Source: an uncultured Oscillospiraceae bacterium
Lineage (GTDB): Bacteria > Bacillota > Clostridia > Oscillospirales > Oscillospiraceae
Direction: 5' to 3'
Assembly (NCBI GenBank): GCA_947589745.1
Contig: CANQCS010000003.1
Coordinates: 1-64,000, forward strand
Length of the DNA: 64,000 nucleotides
In this document: piece after piece, positions 33,573 through 40,759 of the stretch
Layout: each line of letters opens with the position of its first letter
How positions within the stretch are numbered: position 1 is the first letter of the stretch
The notes under the pieces: model-generated
Told to the model about the DNA's origin: nothing
The model's database searches: none
The model's input: only the letters and a program-made list of their open reading frames with translations
Position numbers and translations under genes: made by a program

Positions 33573-34540
33573 TTATCTCCACACCTGCCCTTCCCTCTGT
33601 CCCTGCTCATACCGCTCCCGCAGCTGCACAAGGACCTCTTCCGGGATGGAGTCCATGAAGTCCTGATACTCCCGCAGCTGTTGGATCAAGTCCAGCCCCT
33701 CCCGGTGCTCCTGGTCTCGCTCCCATTTGGCCCGCTCCGCCTCGCCCCGGAGGACAGTCTCGTTCTCCCGCAGGATGCGGAACTGCTCGTCGTAGGGCTT
33801 CAGCTTGGCCTCAAAGGCGTTGATCTTTGGGTACCACTGCGCCAGAAGCTCCAAGATTTTTCTCTCTGTTTTGGCCCATTCAGCACGCCGATATTCTGGA
33901 TCTCCTTCCGAATCGCCTTCATCTCGTCGGTGAGCCGGTGAGATTGCTTGTAGAGCCAGGTGGGGATGTGTTTCCGGCGGGTGACGGCCGCCGCCTGTCC
34001 CCGCTCCAGCCCCGGGAATTCCTCCGCCATATGGTCGTGGAATTTGTCCTGCCACTCCACCAGCTTGGCCCTATCCCCTATGACTTCTTTAGCGGACAGC
34101 CTATGATCCGCCGTCAGCGGCACAAAGCACAGGTGCATATGGGGATTGCGCTCGTCCATGTGGACTACGGCGGAGAAGATGTTCCTCTCCCCCACCTCCT
34201 TCTGTAGAAATTCCAGCGCCCGCTCGAAGTAGCGGCGCACCTTGTCCTCCGGCAGCGCGGCCAGGAACTCCGGCGAGGCGGTGACAATGGTGTCGATGAA
34301 TTTCACGCTGTCCTTGCGGACCTTGCATTTCGGATTCTTTTTCTGCGCCCGCTCAATGCGGAATTGGATCTCCGCATAGTACTTCATCCGCGGCTGGACC
34401 AGATGGTAGTTCTGCTCCGAGTGGGACGGGTCCACATCCGGATTGCTGGCGTACCGCTCCTTTTTCCGCTCGTGGTGCTTCTCCAGGGCGGAAGCCGGAC
34501 CGCCCTTGCGTTTCTCAAATCGTAAAATCGCGTATGGCAT
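33573..34540 (-). pseudogene. MobV/Pre-type relaxase with a frameshift
   Basis: The first frame (34540 to about 33861) encodes a plasmid-recombination-type relaxase: PYAILRFEKRKGG, YYAEIQFRIERAQ and the metal-binding MobV motif VVHMDERNPHMHLCFVPL. At a run of five T on the plus strand (33857-33861, A5 in the gene) the sense shifts to the next frame, which continues ILELLAQWYPKINAFEAKLK through a coiled-coil to 33573. Adding one A restores NGPKQREKILELLAQWYPK. The gene is a simple one-base frameshift, a phase-varying tract or an assembly error. The catalytic N-terminal domain is still intact. Confidence 0.8.
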
Positions 34541-34743
34541 AGTAAAAACTCCTTCCGTAACAAGATAGGCGCGCGGTAGACGATGGATTTTTCACATACC
34601 GCCCCGCCGCAGCGGAGCCCGCCGCTGGACACCTGTCCGAAAACAACAGCCGGTGCGGCGGCCTCCCGCCCGCAAAAACGCCCGGCCCCCATGATGCGGG
34701 CCGGGCGTCTTGCGTGCGTGCGTCGAGGCGGTATAACGCACTA

Positions 34744-34770
34744 GACCTTGCCGCCCGGGGCGGCAAGGTC
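34744..34770. other. Candidate origin of transfer (oriT) upstream of the relaxase gene
   Basis: A perfect 12-bp inverted repeat, gaccttgccgcc (34744-34755) and ggcggcaaggtc (34759-34770), flanked by CGCAC and GTGCG, lies in a 420-base non-coding stretch (34541-34964) directly upstream of the relaxase start. MobV oriT sites have this placement and an inverted repeat next to the nick. The same stretch holds two more GC-rich hairpins near 34680-34706 and 34775-34791. No nick site could be identified by eye. Confidence 0.4.
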
Positions 34771-34964
34771 GTGCGGCCGGGGACACCCCGGCACCCCGCC
34801 TGCGGCTTTGCCTCCGCCCCGATGGGGCGGGGCTTCGCCGCCGTGTTTGCCGCCGCTGAAGCGCCGGCAAACACACGCCCACGGGGCGGGACGAGAGATG
34901 GAGGACGGGGGCTAAGGGCAAAAAAACAGCGCCCGCGCTTTGCGCGGACGCCCAAAAGATGGAT

Positions 34965-36281
34965 TCAGTTGTTCAGCAGGAAATCTGTCAGCTTGATGAT
35001 TTTGATGCCGTCCTGGGTGACAGGGTTGTCACAGCTTCCCGCGATGACCGCTTTCTCGTAATTGTCCCGGATCATCCGCAGAGGGGACAATTCCCGCTCC
35101 CGGGTGCCCGGGTCATTCATGGACTCGGTGACCTGGATGTATCGCTTCTCCGTCGCCGTGGCGGCGATGAAGTCCACCTCCCGATTGCCAACCTTGCCGA
35201 TGGCCACGTCATACCCCCGGCGGAGCAGCTCAAAGTACACCACATTCTCGATGATGTGTCCCGTGTCCATGTCCCGGAATCCCAGCAGGTAATTCCGCAG
35301 GCCGATGTCCACGATGTAGTACTTCCCCAGAGTCCGCAGGTACTCCCTGCCCTTAATGTCGAACCGCTTGATCTCGTAGAACACGAAGGACTCCAACAGA
35401 GCGGCCACATAGGCCTGGACCGTCTGGGCCGCCGGCTTTTTGCGTCCGCTGTCCAGCAAATGCTCGTTCGCCAGCGTGTTCCCGATGGTGGAGATGGAGG
35501 TGCTGTTGCCGATGTTGTCCGCCAGGAACATGATGATCTTCCGCAGCAGCTCCGGATCTGTGAGCTGTCGCTGGCCACGCCGCCGCTCCCGCTCCAGAAT
35601 GTCCCGCACTACTACGGTGGAGTACACCCCATCCAGCAAGGTCAAAGCCTTGTCGGTGTCCAGCCCCACATCGGCGATACCCGGCATCCCGCCGAATTTC
35701 AGATACGCCTCCAGCAGCTCCTGGGGCTCATAGTTCTCGCTGTCCCCGTCATAGATGCGCTTTCGCAGCGTCCCGGCGGGACTTTTGCTCTCCCGGACCT
35801 CGTAGCCGTGGAAATCCAGGAACTCCCGGAAGGACAGTGGAAGCATTTTGATCTCCACGCTCCGTCCAGCCAGGTAGGTGGCATACTCCGAGGACAGTAG
35901 GTAGGCGTTGGAGCCGGTCACATAGATGTCGCAGTCGAAGTCCACCCGGAAGGAGTTCACCGCATCCTGCCACTGGTCCACCCGCTGGATCTCGTCCAGG
36001 AACAGGTAGGCCCGCCCGGATTCCGGCAGCCGCTCCTTCACATAGCGGTACAGCCCCTCGGCGGTCATCCCCCGGAACTCCATGGACTCAAAGTTCAGCT
36101 CCATGATCTGCTCATCTCTCACGCCGGTCTCCCGTAGGTGCCGGGCCATCAGGCGCAGGAGGCTGGACTTGCCGCACCGGCGGATGCCGGTGATGACCTT
36201 CACGGGCTCCGTGTCCTGGAACGCGATGAGGCGGTTCAGGTAAAGGTCCCGTTTTTTCAGCTCGGACGGCTGCTTGCGCAT
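34965..36281 (-). CDS. AAA ATPase with DUF4143 domain
   Basis: This 438-residue protein has an AAA_14-type ATPase half (Walker A GIRRCGKSSL, Walker B-like YLFLDEIQRV, sensor VTGSNAYLLSSE) and a C-terminal DUF4143 half ending in a nuclease-like motif region (REVDFIAATATEKRYIQVTE). Such ATPases are widespread orphans in gut bacteria and often sit in mobile or defence regions; their substrate is unknown. ATG 36281 is preferred over 36350 because AGAGGTG lies in front of it. It is oriented with the relaxase, 420 bases upstream of it. Confidence 0.85.
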   Translation of the reverse strand: MRKQPSELKKRDLYLNRLIAFQDTEPVKVITGIRRCGKSSLLRLMARHLRETGVRDEQIMELNFESMEFRGMTAEGLYRYVKERLPESGRAYLFLDEIQRVDQWQDAVNSFRVDFDCDIYVTGSNAYLLSSEYATYLAGRSVEIKMLPLSFREFLDFHGYEVRESKSPAGTLRKRIYDGDSENYEPQELLEAYLKFGGMPGIADVGLDTDKALTLLDGVYSTVVVRDILERERRRGQRQLTDPELLRKIIMFLADNIGNSTSISTIGNTLANEHLLDSGRKKPAAQTVQAYVAALLESFVFYEIKRFDIKGREYLRTLGKYYIVDIGLRNYLLGFRDMDTGHIIENVVYFELLRRGYDVAIGKVGNREVDFIAATATEKRYIQVTESMNDPGTRERELSPLRMIRDNYEKAVIAGSCDNPVTQDGIKIIKLTDFLLNN

Positions 36282-36422
36282 GGAAATCACCTCTGGCAAC
36301 AGGATACCATAGTCTGCGCCAAAAATCAAGTTTTTATAATTGATGTGCAAAAACCTCTAAGATTCAAAAGTTTTTTACACGTCTTTAAGGGCCAGGATCT
36401 GAAACTCCAGGCCTCATCCAAG

Positions 36423-36851
36423 TCACGGTATTCCATTTGTAACATCATCGGAGATGATGTCCATCAGCTGCCTTGGCGTAACAATAAAGGGCTCCATTGG
36501 AAAGTGCCTGAGATTTCCGGTAACCAGATAGGCGTCCTTCGATTTCCGCCCCTCCATAACCACCTCGTAGAACACTTGGTCTTTCGGGTCAGGAAAATCA
36601 AGGTTGAGTTCCGGTGCGTCAAGGTGCAGACCCAGTCGCTCAAGCTCACCAACCACATCCGAAACAATGTCCGTCGTCAAATGGAACTTTGGGCGGCTGA
36701 GAACCGTCCGGTACTCCCTGATAATGTCTTCATTCAGGAGCGGGACGATGGTTCCGCTGAAAGTGAGCTCCAGAACATTGCCAGGAATGGAATCCCACTT
36801 AAGCATAGCGGATACAAGCACATTGGTGTCGATGACTGCGTAGTATCTCAC
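36423..36851 (-). CDS. PIN-domain toxin of a toxin-antitoxin pair
   Basis: This 142-residue PIN-fold ribonuclease starts AVIDTNVLVSAML with the first metal-binding Asp at residue 8. Further acidic residues follow in LLNEDIIREY and KDAYLVTGN. Such toxins cleave tRNA, rRNA or mRNA when free. The gene starts four bases after the stop of the RelB/DinJ-like antitoxin gene. The pairing of a PIN toxin with a RelB-type antitoxin is seen in Firmicutes but is less usual than VapB partners. Confidence 0.85.
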   Translation of the reverse strand: MRYYAVIDTNVLVSAMLKWDSIPGNVLELTFSGTIVPLLNEDIIREYRTVLSRPKFHLTTDIVSDVVGELERLGLHLDAPELNLDFPDPKDQVFYEVVMEGRKSKDAYLVTGNLRHFPMEPFIVTPRQLMDIISDDVTNGIP

Positions 36852-36854
36852 GCC

Positions 36855-37142
36855 TCACCTCTGCTCTCTCGCCGCGGTGATCTCGGCATTGATCTCCTCC
36901 AGGGACATATCCGCGATGCCGTTCTCCTCGGCGATATGGCTGGCGGCCTTCATGGCGCTCAGTCCCCGGTTCTCGGCCATCTCTCCCAGCTTCATGCTGA
37001 ATGGCACACCATTTTCCTGGACCAGCCGGGACATACACATCCGGAGATAGGTCTGCAAGTCAAATCCAAGCCTTTCGCAGATATCCACCGCCTTGATCCG
37101 CAGTGTTTCCTCCGCTCGGAACTGTACCAGTGTGTTGGCCAT
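36855..37142 (-). CDS. RelB/DinJ family antitoxin
   Basis: This protein of about 95 residues has an N-terminal ribbon-helix-helix region (ANTLVQFRAEETLRIKAVDICERLGFDLQTYLRMCM) and an acidic C-terminal tail (SLEEINAEITAAREQR) for toxin binding. ATG 37142 is chosen because GGAGGG is six bases upstream; an ATG at 37145 is too close. It precedes the PIN toxin and is expressed from a promoter with a palindromic operator. The pair would keep the element in the population. Confidence 0.85.
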   Translation of the reverse strand: MANTLVQFRAEETLRIKAVDICERLGFDLQTYLRMCMSRLVQENGVPFSMKLGEMAENRGLSAMKAASHIAEENGIADMSLEEINAEITAAREQR

Positions 37143-37169
37143 CATATCCCTCCTTTACTTGTTTTTCAT

Positions 37170-37210
37170 AGTATAGCACAGCCCGCTTGCAAATGCAATC
37201 ACTTGCAAGC
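37170..37210 (-). promoter_or_regulatory. Toxin-antitoxin promoter and palindromic operator
   Basis: On the minus strand TTGCAT (37198-37193) and TATACT (37175-37170) are 17 bases apart. The arms gcttgcaa (37185-37192) and ttgcaagc (37203-37210) form a perfect inverted repeat over the -35 region, as expected for antitoxin autoregulation. Confidence 0.7.
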
Positions 37211-37354
37211 AAAATTTGAGCAGTTACGCCGTTCAAAACAGCTTGTCCGGGAATAGTGTCCTTATGAAGCCACAGCTCTACATGGGAGGGCCGTGCCCGG
37301 AAACGCCTGCAAACAGGGCACTTTTCGGTGGAAAATGTCCTTTTGTTGCCGCAG

Positions 37355-37367
37355 CGTGGGGCGCGGT
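37355..37367. other. Attachment-site core, right end
   Basis: This is the right copy of CGTGGGGCGCGGT. Beyond it the sequence continues as the 5' half of the ATPase gene (reading GCC TTT GTG GAC GGC on the minus strand). Confidence 0.85.
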
Positions 37368-37634
37368 GCCGTCCACAAAGGCGGCGCGGAGGCGGGGGAT
37401 ATGTACGCCGTCCAGGGAGCCCGGGTCGCCGGAGCAGTGGAGGTACTCCACCGTCTCCCCTCTCGCCTCCATGGCCTCCCCTACCCGGCGCATGAGGGTG
37501 GACTTCCCGCAGCCGGGGCCGCCCTTGAGCACCACCAGGTCGAAGTGGTCCTCCGGCGCGCAGAAGGAGTCGAAGAGGCTCTGAAATCCCTGGCCGCTGT
37601 TGGCGCCCAGGAAGAAATGGGTCGTATGTGTCAT
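37355..37634 (-). pseudogene. 5' half of the split P-loop ATPase gene
   Basis: From ATG 37634 (GGAGG eight bases upstream) the frame encodes THTTHFFLGANSGQGFQSLF, a perfect P-loop KGGPGCGKST, EYLHCSGDPGSLDGVHIP and FVDGTAPH, where the mobile element begins. Translation then runs 25 codons into the element and stops at 37278, so a truncated 118-residue protein with an intact P-loop may still be made. The continuation of the gene is at 22511-21718. Confidence 0.85.
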
Positions 37635-37812
37635 GGGTGTTTCCTCCCAATCCGTTGGATTCTACCTCACAATATGCGCGGAGGGGGCCGGTTGACATGA
37701 GGTCCTTGAGCCCAGGAAATGCGGTCTGCCCGGCACATTCTGTCCGCGCCAACGGGAGATTTCCGCGGGAGGACGGCGGAGGCGGGGGCACAAAAATATT
37801 TGCGCCCGGGGC

Positions 37813-37841
37813 TCGACAGCGCGGTCCGACGGGTCTATAAT
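37813..37841 (+). promoter_or_regulatory. Promoter of the carboxymuconolactone decarboxylase-like gene
   Basis: TCGACA (37813-37818) and a consensus TATAAT (37836-37841) are 17 bases apart. The rest of the 300-base gap 37635-37935 shows no gene. Confidence 0.6.
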
Positions 37842-37935
37842 TGACGCGGACAGCATACCGGCCCGGTCCTCTCCTGAGCGGAAGAGGGCGCGGCCCATAT
37901 CAGGCTAAAATCATATCAACAGGAGGAAACTCAAC

Positions 37936-38277
37936 ATGGAAAAGATCACTCAGACGGCAGGCAGGAATCAGCTCGGCGATTTTGCGCCGGATTTTGCCCA
38001 CTTCAACGACGACGTTCTGTTCGGCGAGAACTGGAACAACCAGGATATCGACCTCAAGACCCGGTGCATCATCACCGTGGTGGCGCTAATGTCCTCTGGC
38101 ATCACGGACTCCTCCCTCACCTACCACCTGGAGAACGCCAAGGCGCACGGCGTGACCAGAGCGGAGATCGCCGCCATTGTGACCCACGTGGGATTTTATG
38201 TTGGCTGGCCCAAGGCGTGGGCGGTGTTCCGCCTGGCCAAGGACGTGTGGGCGGAGGACGAGGCCGAAAAGGCGTAG
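37936..38277 (+). CDS. Carboxymuconolactone decarboxylase family protein
   Basis: This 113-residue all-helical protein of the CMD/AhpD superfamily includes DLKTRCIITVVALMSSG and AEIAAIVTHVGFYVGWPKAW, the typical helices of the PcaC type. The AhpD CxxC redox pair is absent, so it is more like PcaC-type hydrolase/decarboxylase relatives than an alkylhydroperoxidase. The substrate is unknown. It has a GGAGG ribosome site, its own promoter and a strong terminator, hence a single-gene transcript. Confidence 0.85.
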   Translation: MEKITQTAGRNQLGDFAPDFAHFNDDVLFGENWNNQDIDLKTRCIITVVALMSSGITDSSLTYHLENAKAHGVTRAEIAAIVTHVGFYVGWPKAWAVFRLAKDVWAEDEAEKA

Positions 38278-38346
38278 TGCGGCGCGGTCAAATAAGGCAG
38301 TCCTTTTCGGGCGGCACGCATCAAACAGCACAGATTTGTTTTCGGG

Positions 38347-38376
38347 AAACGGCGCAGCTTGCGGGCTGCGCCGTTT
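38347..38376 (+). terminator. Terminator of the CMD-family gene
   Basis: Perfect stem arms aaacggcgcag (38347-38357) and ctgcgccgttt (38366-38376) are followed by CTACACTTTAT. Repeat R2-d begins right after. Confidence 0.75.
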
Positions 38377-38384
38377 CTACACTT

Positions 38385-38502
38385 TATACTATTCTCCCAT
38401 TAGATGTGTGCTTCGTTACCGTGTGGGAAATGTAAGTATTGCAGCGCTTTGAGAGCGATATTAAAGTTCTTTTTGATACTTTTTCTTGAAAGAAAAAGTA
38501 TT
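38385..38502 (+). repeat. R2 repeat, copy d (full length)
   Basis: All R2 blocks are present, with the palindrome at 38475-38502 (tactttttcttgaaagaaaa). Here the non-palindromic end follows a terminator and the palindrome faces the promoter of the GntR operon. Confidence 0.85.
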
Positions 38503-38553
38503 ACAGGTAATTGACCTTTTTTATTCCGCACACCTTGAAGTTGAAGATTTGTA

Positions 38554-38582
38554 TTGACATCGGTGTAGCTATTGATTATAAT
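38554..38582 (+). promoter_or_regulatory. Consensus promoter and operator of the GntR-ABC operon
   Basis: TTGACA (38554-38559) and TATAAT (38577-38582) are perfect matches 17 bases apart. The following inverted repeat GTGTG-taacaacat-CACAC (38586-38604) overlaps the transcription start and suits a GntR/YtrA-type autorepressor. Confidence 0.85.
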
Positions 38583-38627
38583 GTGTGTGTAACAACATCA
38601 CACTATAGGAAAGGAGAACGGGACCTT

Positions 38628-39002
38628 GTGAAGATACTGATCTCAAACACCTCCGATATACCCCTATACCAACAGATCAAAGACCAGATCAAGGACGCCA
38701 TTCTGAAAGAGGAACTGGTGGAGGGGGACCCGCTTCCCTCTATCCGGGCCTTTGCTGAAAATCTGAAGGTCAGCGTCCTGACCATCCGGCGGGTATATGA
38801 GGAATTGGAGCAAGAGGGCTTTATTGTAAGTCAGGTAGGAATCGGGACGTTTGTATCTACGAGCAATCTGGAGCTGCTCCGCGACGCCAAACGGCGCCTT
38901 GTGGAACAAAAAATGCTGGATATGATAAAGACAGCAAAGTCGTTAAAAATCAGTAAAGAAGAACTGAACGCCATGATGGATATTCTTTACGAGGAGGATT
39001 AG
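38628..39002 (+). CDS. GntR family regulator, YtrA type
   Basis: This 124-residue protein has an N-terminal winged helix (IPLYQQIKDQIKDAILKEEL, LPSIRAFAENLKVSVLTIRR) and only a short C-terminal helical arm, the architecture of the YtrA subfamily that controls neighbouring ABC transporters. The start is GTG 38628 behind AAAGGAG. It probably represses this operon through the inverted repeat at the promoter and is released by the compound the transporter handles. The ABC gene follows directly. Confidence 0.88.
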   Translation: MKILISNTSDIPLYQQIKDQIKDAILKEELVEGDPLPSIRAFAENLKVSVLTIRRVYEELEQEGFIVSQVGIGTFVSTSNLELLRDAKRRLVEQKMLDMIKTAKSLKISKEELNAMMDILYEED

Positions 39003-39003
39003 G

Positions 39004-39861
39004 ATGAACGATATTCTTACTGTCAGCGGCCTGAACAAGTCGTATGGCGATTTTTCTTTGCAAGATGTAACATTCTCGCTGCCGGAGGGGTGTATCACTG
39101 GTTTCATTGGCGTCAATGGGGCCGGTAAGACAACAACGCTGCGGACCATTTTGGGCTTGACAGCCAAGTCGTCCGGCAATATTCGGTTTTTCGGCCGGGA
39201 CTTTGAGCAGAACGAAAGACAGATCAAGGACCGTATTGGCATCGTTTTGGGCGACGGGTGCTTTTATGAAGAGCTTACTCTATCTGAAATGAAGAGTATC
39301 ATTGCGTCCGCATATTCATCGTGGTCTGAACAAGATTTCAAGCGGTACATGGAACTGTTTTCTCTTGACCCAAAGCAAAAGATCAACACCCTTTCCAAGG
39401 GCATGAGAATGAAATATGCCCTTGCGTTAGCCCTTTCTCATCACGCGGAGCTTTTGATCATGGACGAGCCCACCAGCGGGCTGGACCCTCTCGTCAGAAG
39501 CCAGCTTTTGAAAACCTTGGTGGAGTATATGAAGAATGGCGGCAAAGGCGTTTTCTTTTCCACGCATATCACCTCTGACCTCGATAAGATTGCGGATACC
39601 CTTATCATGATCGACAACGGGCGCATCGTTTTTCAAGAGGACAAGGACGCCCTGCTGGACACATATCGGATCGTGAAGGGCGACAGCCGGTCGTTAACGG
39701 CAGAGATCCGCAAGCTCTTTTCAGCCATATCAGAAACGGAATTCGGATTTACGGGGATCACAAAGAATGTATCTGAGGTACGCTCGTATCTCCCGGACGT
39801 GCTCACGGAGCGTCCGTCGATTGAAGATATCATGCTTGGAAACGTTGGAGGTGCGGCATGA
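39004..39861 (+). CDS. ABC transporter ATP-binding protein
   Basis: This 285-residue ATPase has Walker A GVNGAGKTT, signature LSKGMRMKYALA, Walker B LLIMDEPTSGLDP and an H-loop STHITSDLD. The C-terminal extension is as in bacitracin/lantibiotic exporters of the YtrB/CcmA type. It begins one base after the GntR stop and overlaps the permease start by four bases. The set GntR-ATPase-permease suggests a small exporter for a peptide antibiotic or cell-envelope stress; the substrate is not evident. Confidence 0.9.
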   Translation: MNDILTVSGLNKSYGDFSLQDVTFSLPEGCITGFIGVNGAGKTTTLRTILGLTAKSSGNIRFFGRDFEQNERQIKDRIGIVLGDGCFYEELTLSEMKSIIASAYSSWSEQDFKRYMELFSLDPKQKINTLSKGMRMKYALALALSHHAELLIMDEPTSGLDPLVRSQLLKTLVEYMKNGGKGVFFSTHITSDLDKIADTLIMIDNGRIVFQEDKDALLDTYRIVKGDSRSLTAEIRKLFSAISETEFGFTGITKNVSEVRSYLPDVLTERPSIEDIMLGNVGGAA

Positions 39862-40499
39862 TGGTATTTGCTTTGCTGAAAAAGGATTTTCTGATTGTTA
39901 AGAAATATGTGCTGATCATGCTTTTATTGGTGATTCTGATCCCGCCGGTCATGCGGTGGCGGACCCCGGAGTTTACAGGGGTGCTGGGGTTTATCCTCTC
40001 TGTGATCTTTTCCGTTTTTATGCTGCTGCAATATGTATCTCTGAAAGAGTACCAATTTCCGAAGGCCGCGGCATTGCTGTGCGCCACGCCGTTCTCGCGG
40101 AAAGCGATGGTGCTATCGAAATACATTTTCTGCATGGCAGTTTATGTGATCTGCTGTATTGTTTTTAAGCTGGAAACCTTGATGATTCCTGAATTGGGGA
40201 CAGCGGACATAAAGCTGTTTGCGTTGATGTTTCTGGTAACGGCCGGTTTTATCGGCTTGTATCTGCCCGTACAGTATCAGCTTGGGTATGAAAAAACCAA
40301 GATTGCCTTTATGGTAGTCATTATGGCCTCTCCGATTATTTTGCCGCTGCTTTTGAGAATGGAAGGTTTTCATTTGGATTTCCTCTCGATGGTTTCTCCC
40401 TATGTAATCAGCGGCGGTATTGTCCTGCTTGGCGCTGTGTTTTTATCTGTGTCGGCGTTTCTGTCTATGCGGATTTACGCGAAAGCGGACCTGGCATAA
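39858..40499 (+). CDS. ABC-2 type transporter permease
   Basis: This 213-residue membrane protein has six predicted helices and no extracellular domain of note, matching the short ABC-2 permeases paired with YtrA-regulated ATPases. Its ATG lies in the ATGA overlap with the ATPase gene. It should form the membrane pore of the transporter. The operon ends here; a partial R2 repeat lies between it and glgA. Confidence 0.85.
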   Translation: MMVFALLKKDFLIVKKYVLIMLLLVILIPPVMRWRTPEFTGVLGFILSVIFSVFMLLQYVSLKEYQFPKAAALLCATPFSRKAMVLSKYIFCMAVYVICCIVFKLETLMIPELGTADIKLFALMFLVTAGFIGLYLPVQYQLGYEKTKIAFMVVIMASPIILPLLLRMEGFHLDFLSMVSPYVISGGIVLLGAVFLSVSAFLSMRIYAKADLA

Positions 40500-40560
40500 A
40501 CGGCAAGCGGGGCTATGGGCAGATACGCTGTTTCCATCAGGTCGATCCATTGCCGCTGCC

Positions 40561-40639
40561 CGGAAAATACAGGTATCGCTGCGCGCCGGCATCGGTGGGA
40601 ACGTTCTTTTTGGTACTTTTTCTTTGAAGAAAAAGCATC
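40561..40639 (+). repeat. R2 repeat, copy e (partial, diverged)
   Basis: The copy keeps cggaaaatacaggtatcgc, a diverged middle, and the palindrome at 40613-40639 (tactttttctttgaagaaaa). The first block is missing. Confidence 0.6.
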
Positions 40640-40759
40640 AGAATATCCAATAAAAAGGGGCATCCGGGGCAAAATACTGTAAGATATGAAATTGAATCGT
40701 GGTCAACAATATAGTAATATATGGGAAACCCCGCGATGTTTCTTTTTTGGAGGTGCCAT

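Larger units (their letters stand above)
22512..37354. mobile_element. Integrative mobilizable element, 14,843 bp, carrying type I restriction-modification
   Basis: The boundaries are set by a 13-bp direct repeat CGTGGGGCGCGGT (22512-22524 and 37355-37367) and by the restored reading frame of the interrupted ATPase gene. The element encodes a large serine recombinase at its left end, a MobV relaxase with candidate oriT, a complete hsdR-hsdM-hsdS operon, a DUF4143 ATPase, a RelB/PIN toxin-antitoxin pair and several small genes. No type IV secretion genes are present, so transfer would need a helper element. No R1 or R2 repeat was seen inside. Confidence 0.9.

Noticed and set aside
34515..34955. 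Minus-strand open frames upstream of the relaxase
   Set aside because: They are Arg/Pro/Gly/Ala-rich frames forced by GC-rich hairpins, with no ribosome site; the region is better read as non-coding with a possible oriT.
37060..37791. A 243-codon minus-strand open frame over the right element end
   Set aside because: It crosses the RelB start, the attachment core and the ATPase 5' half in another frame and has no family features.
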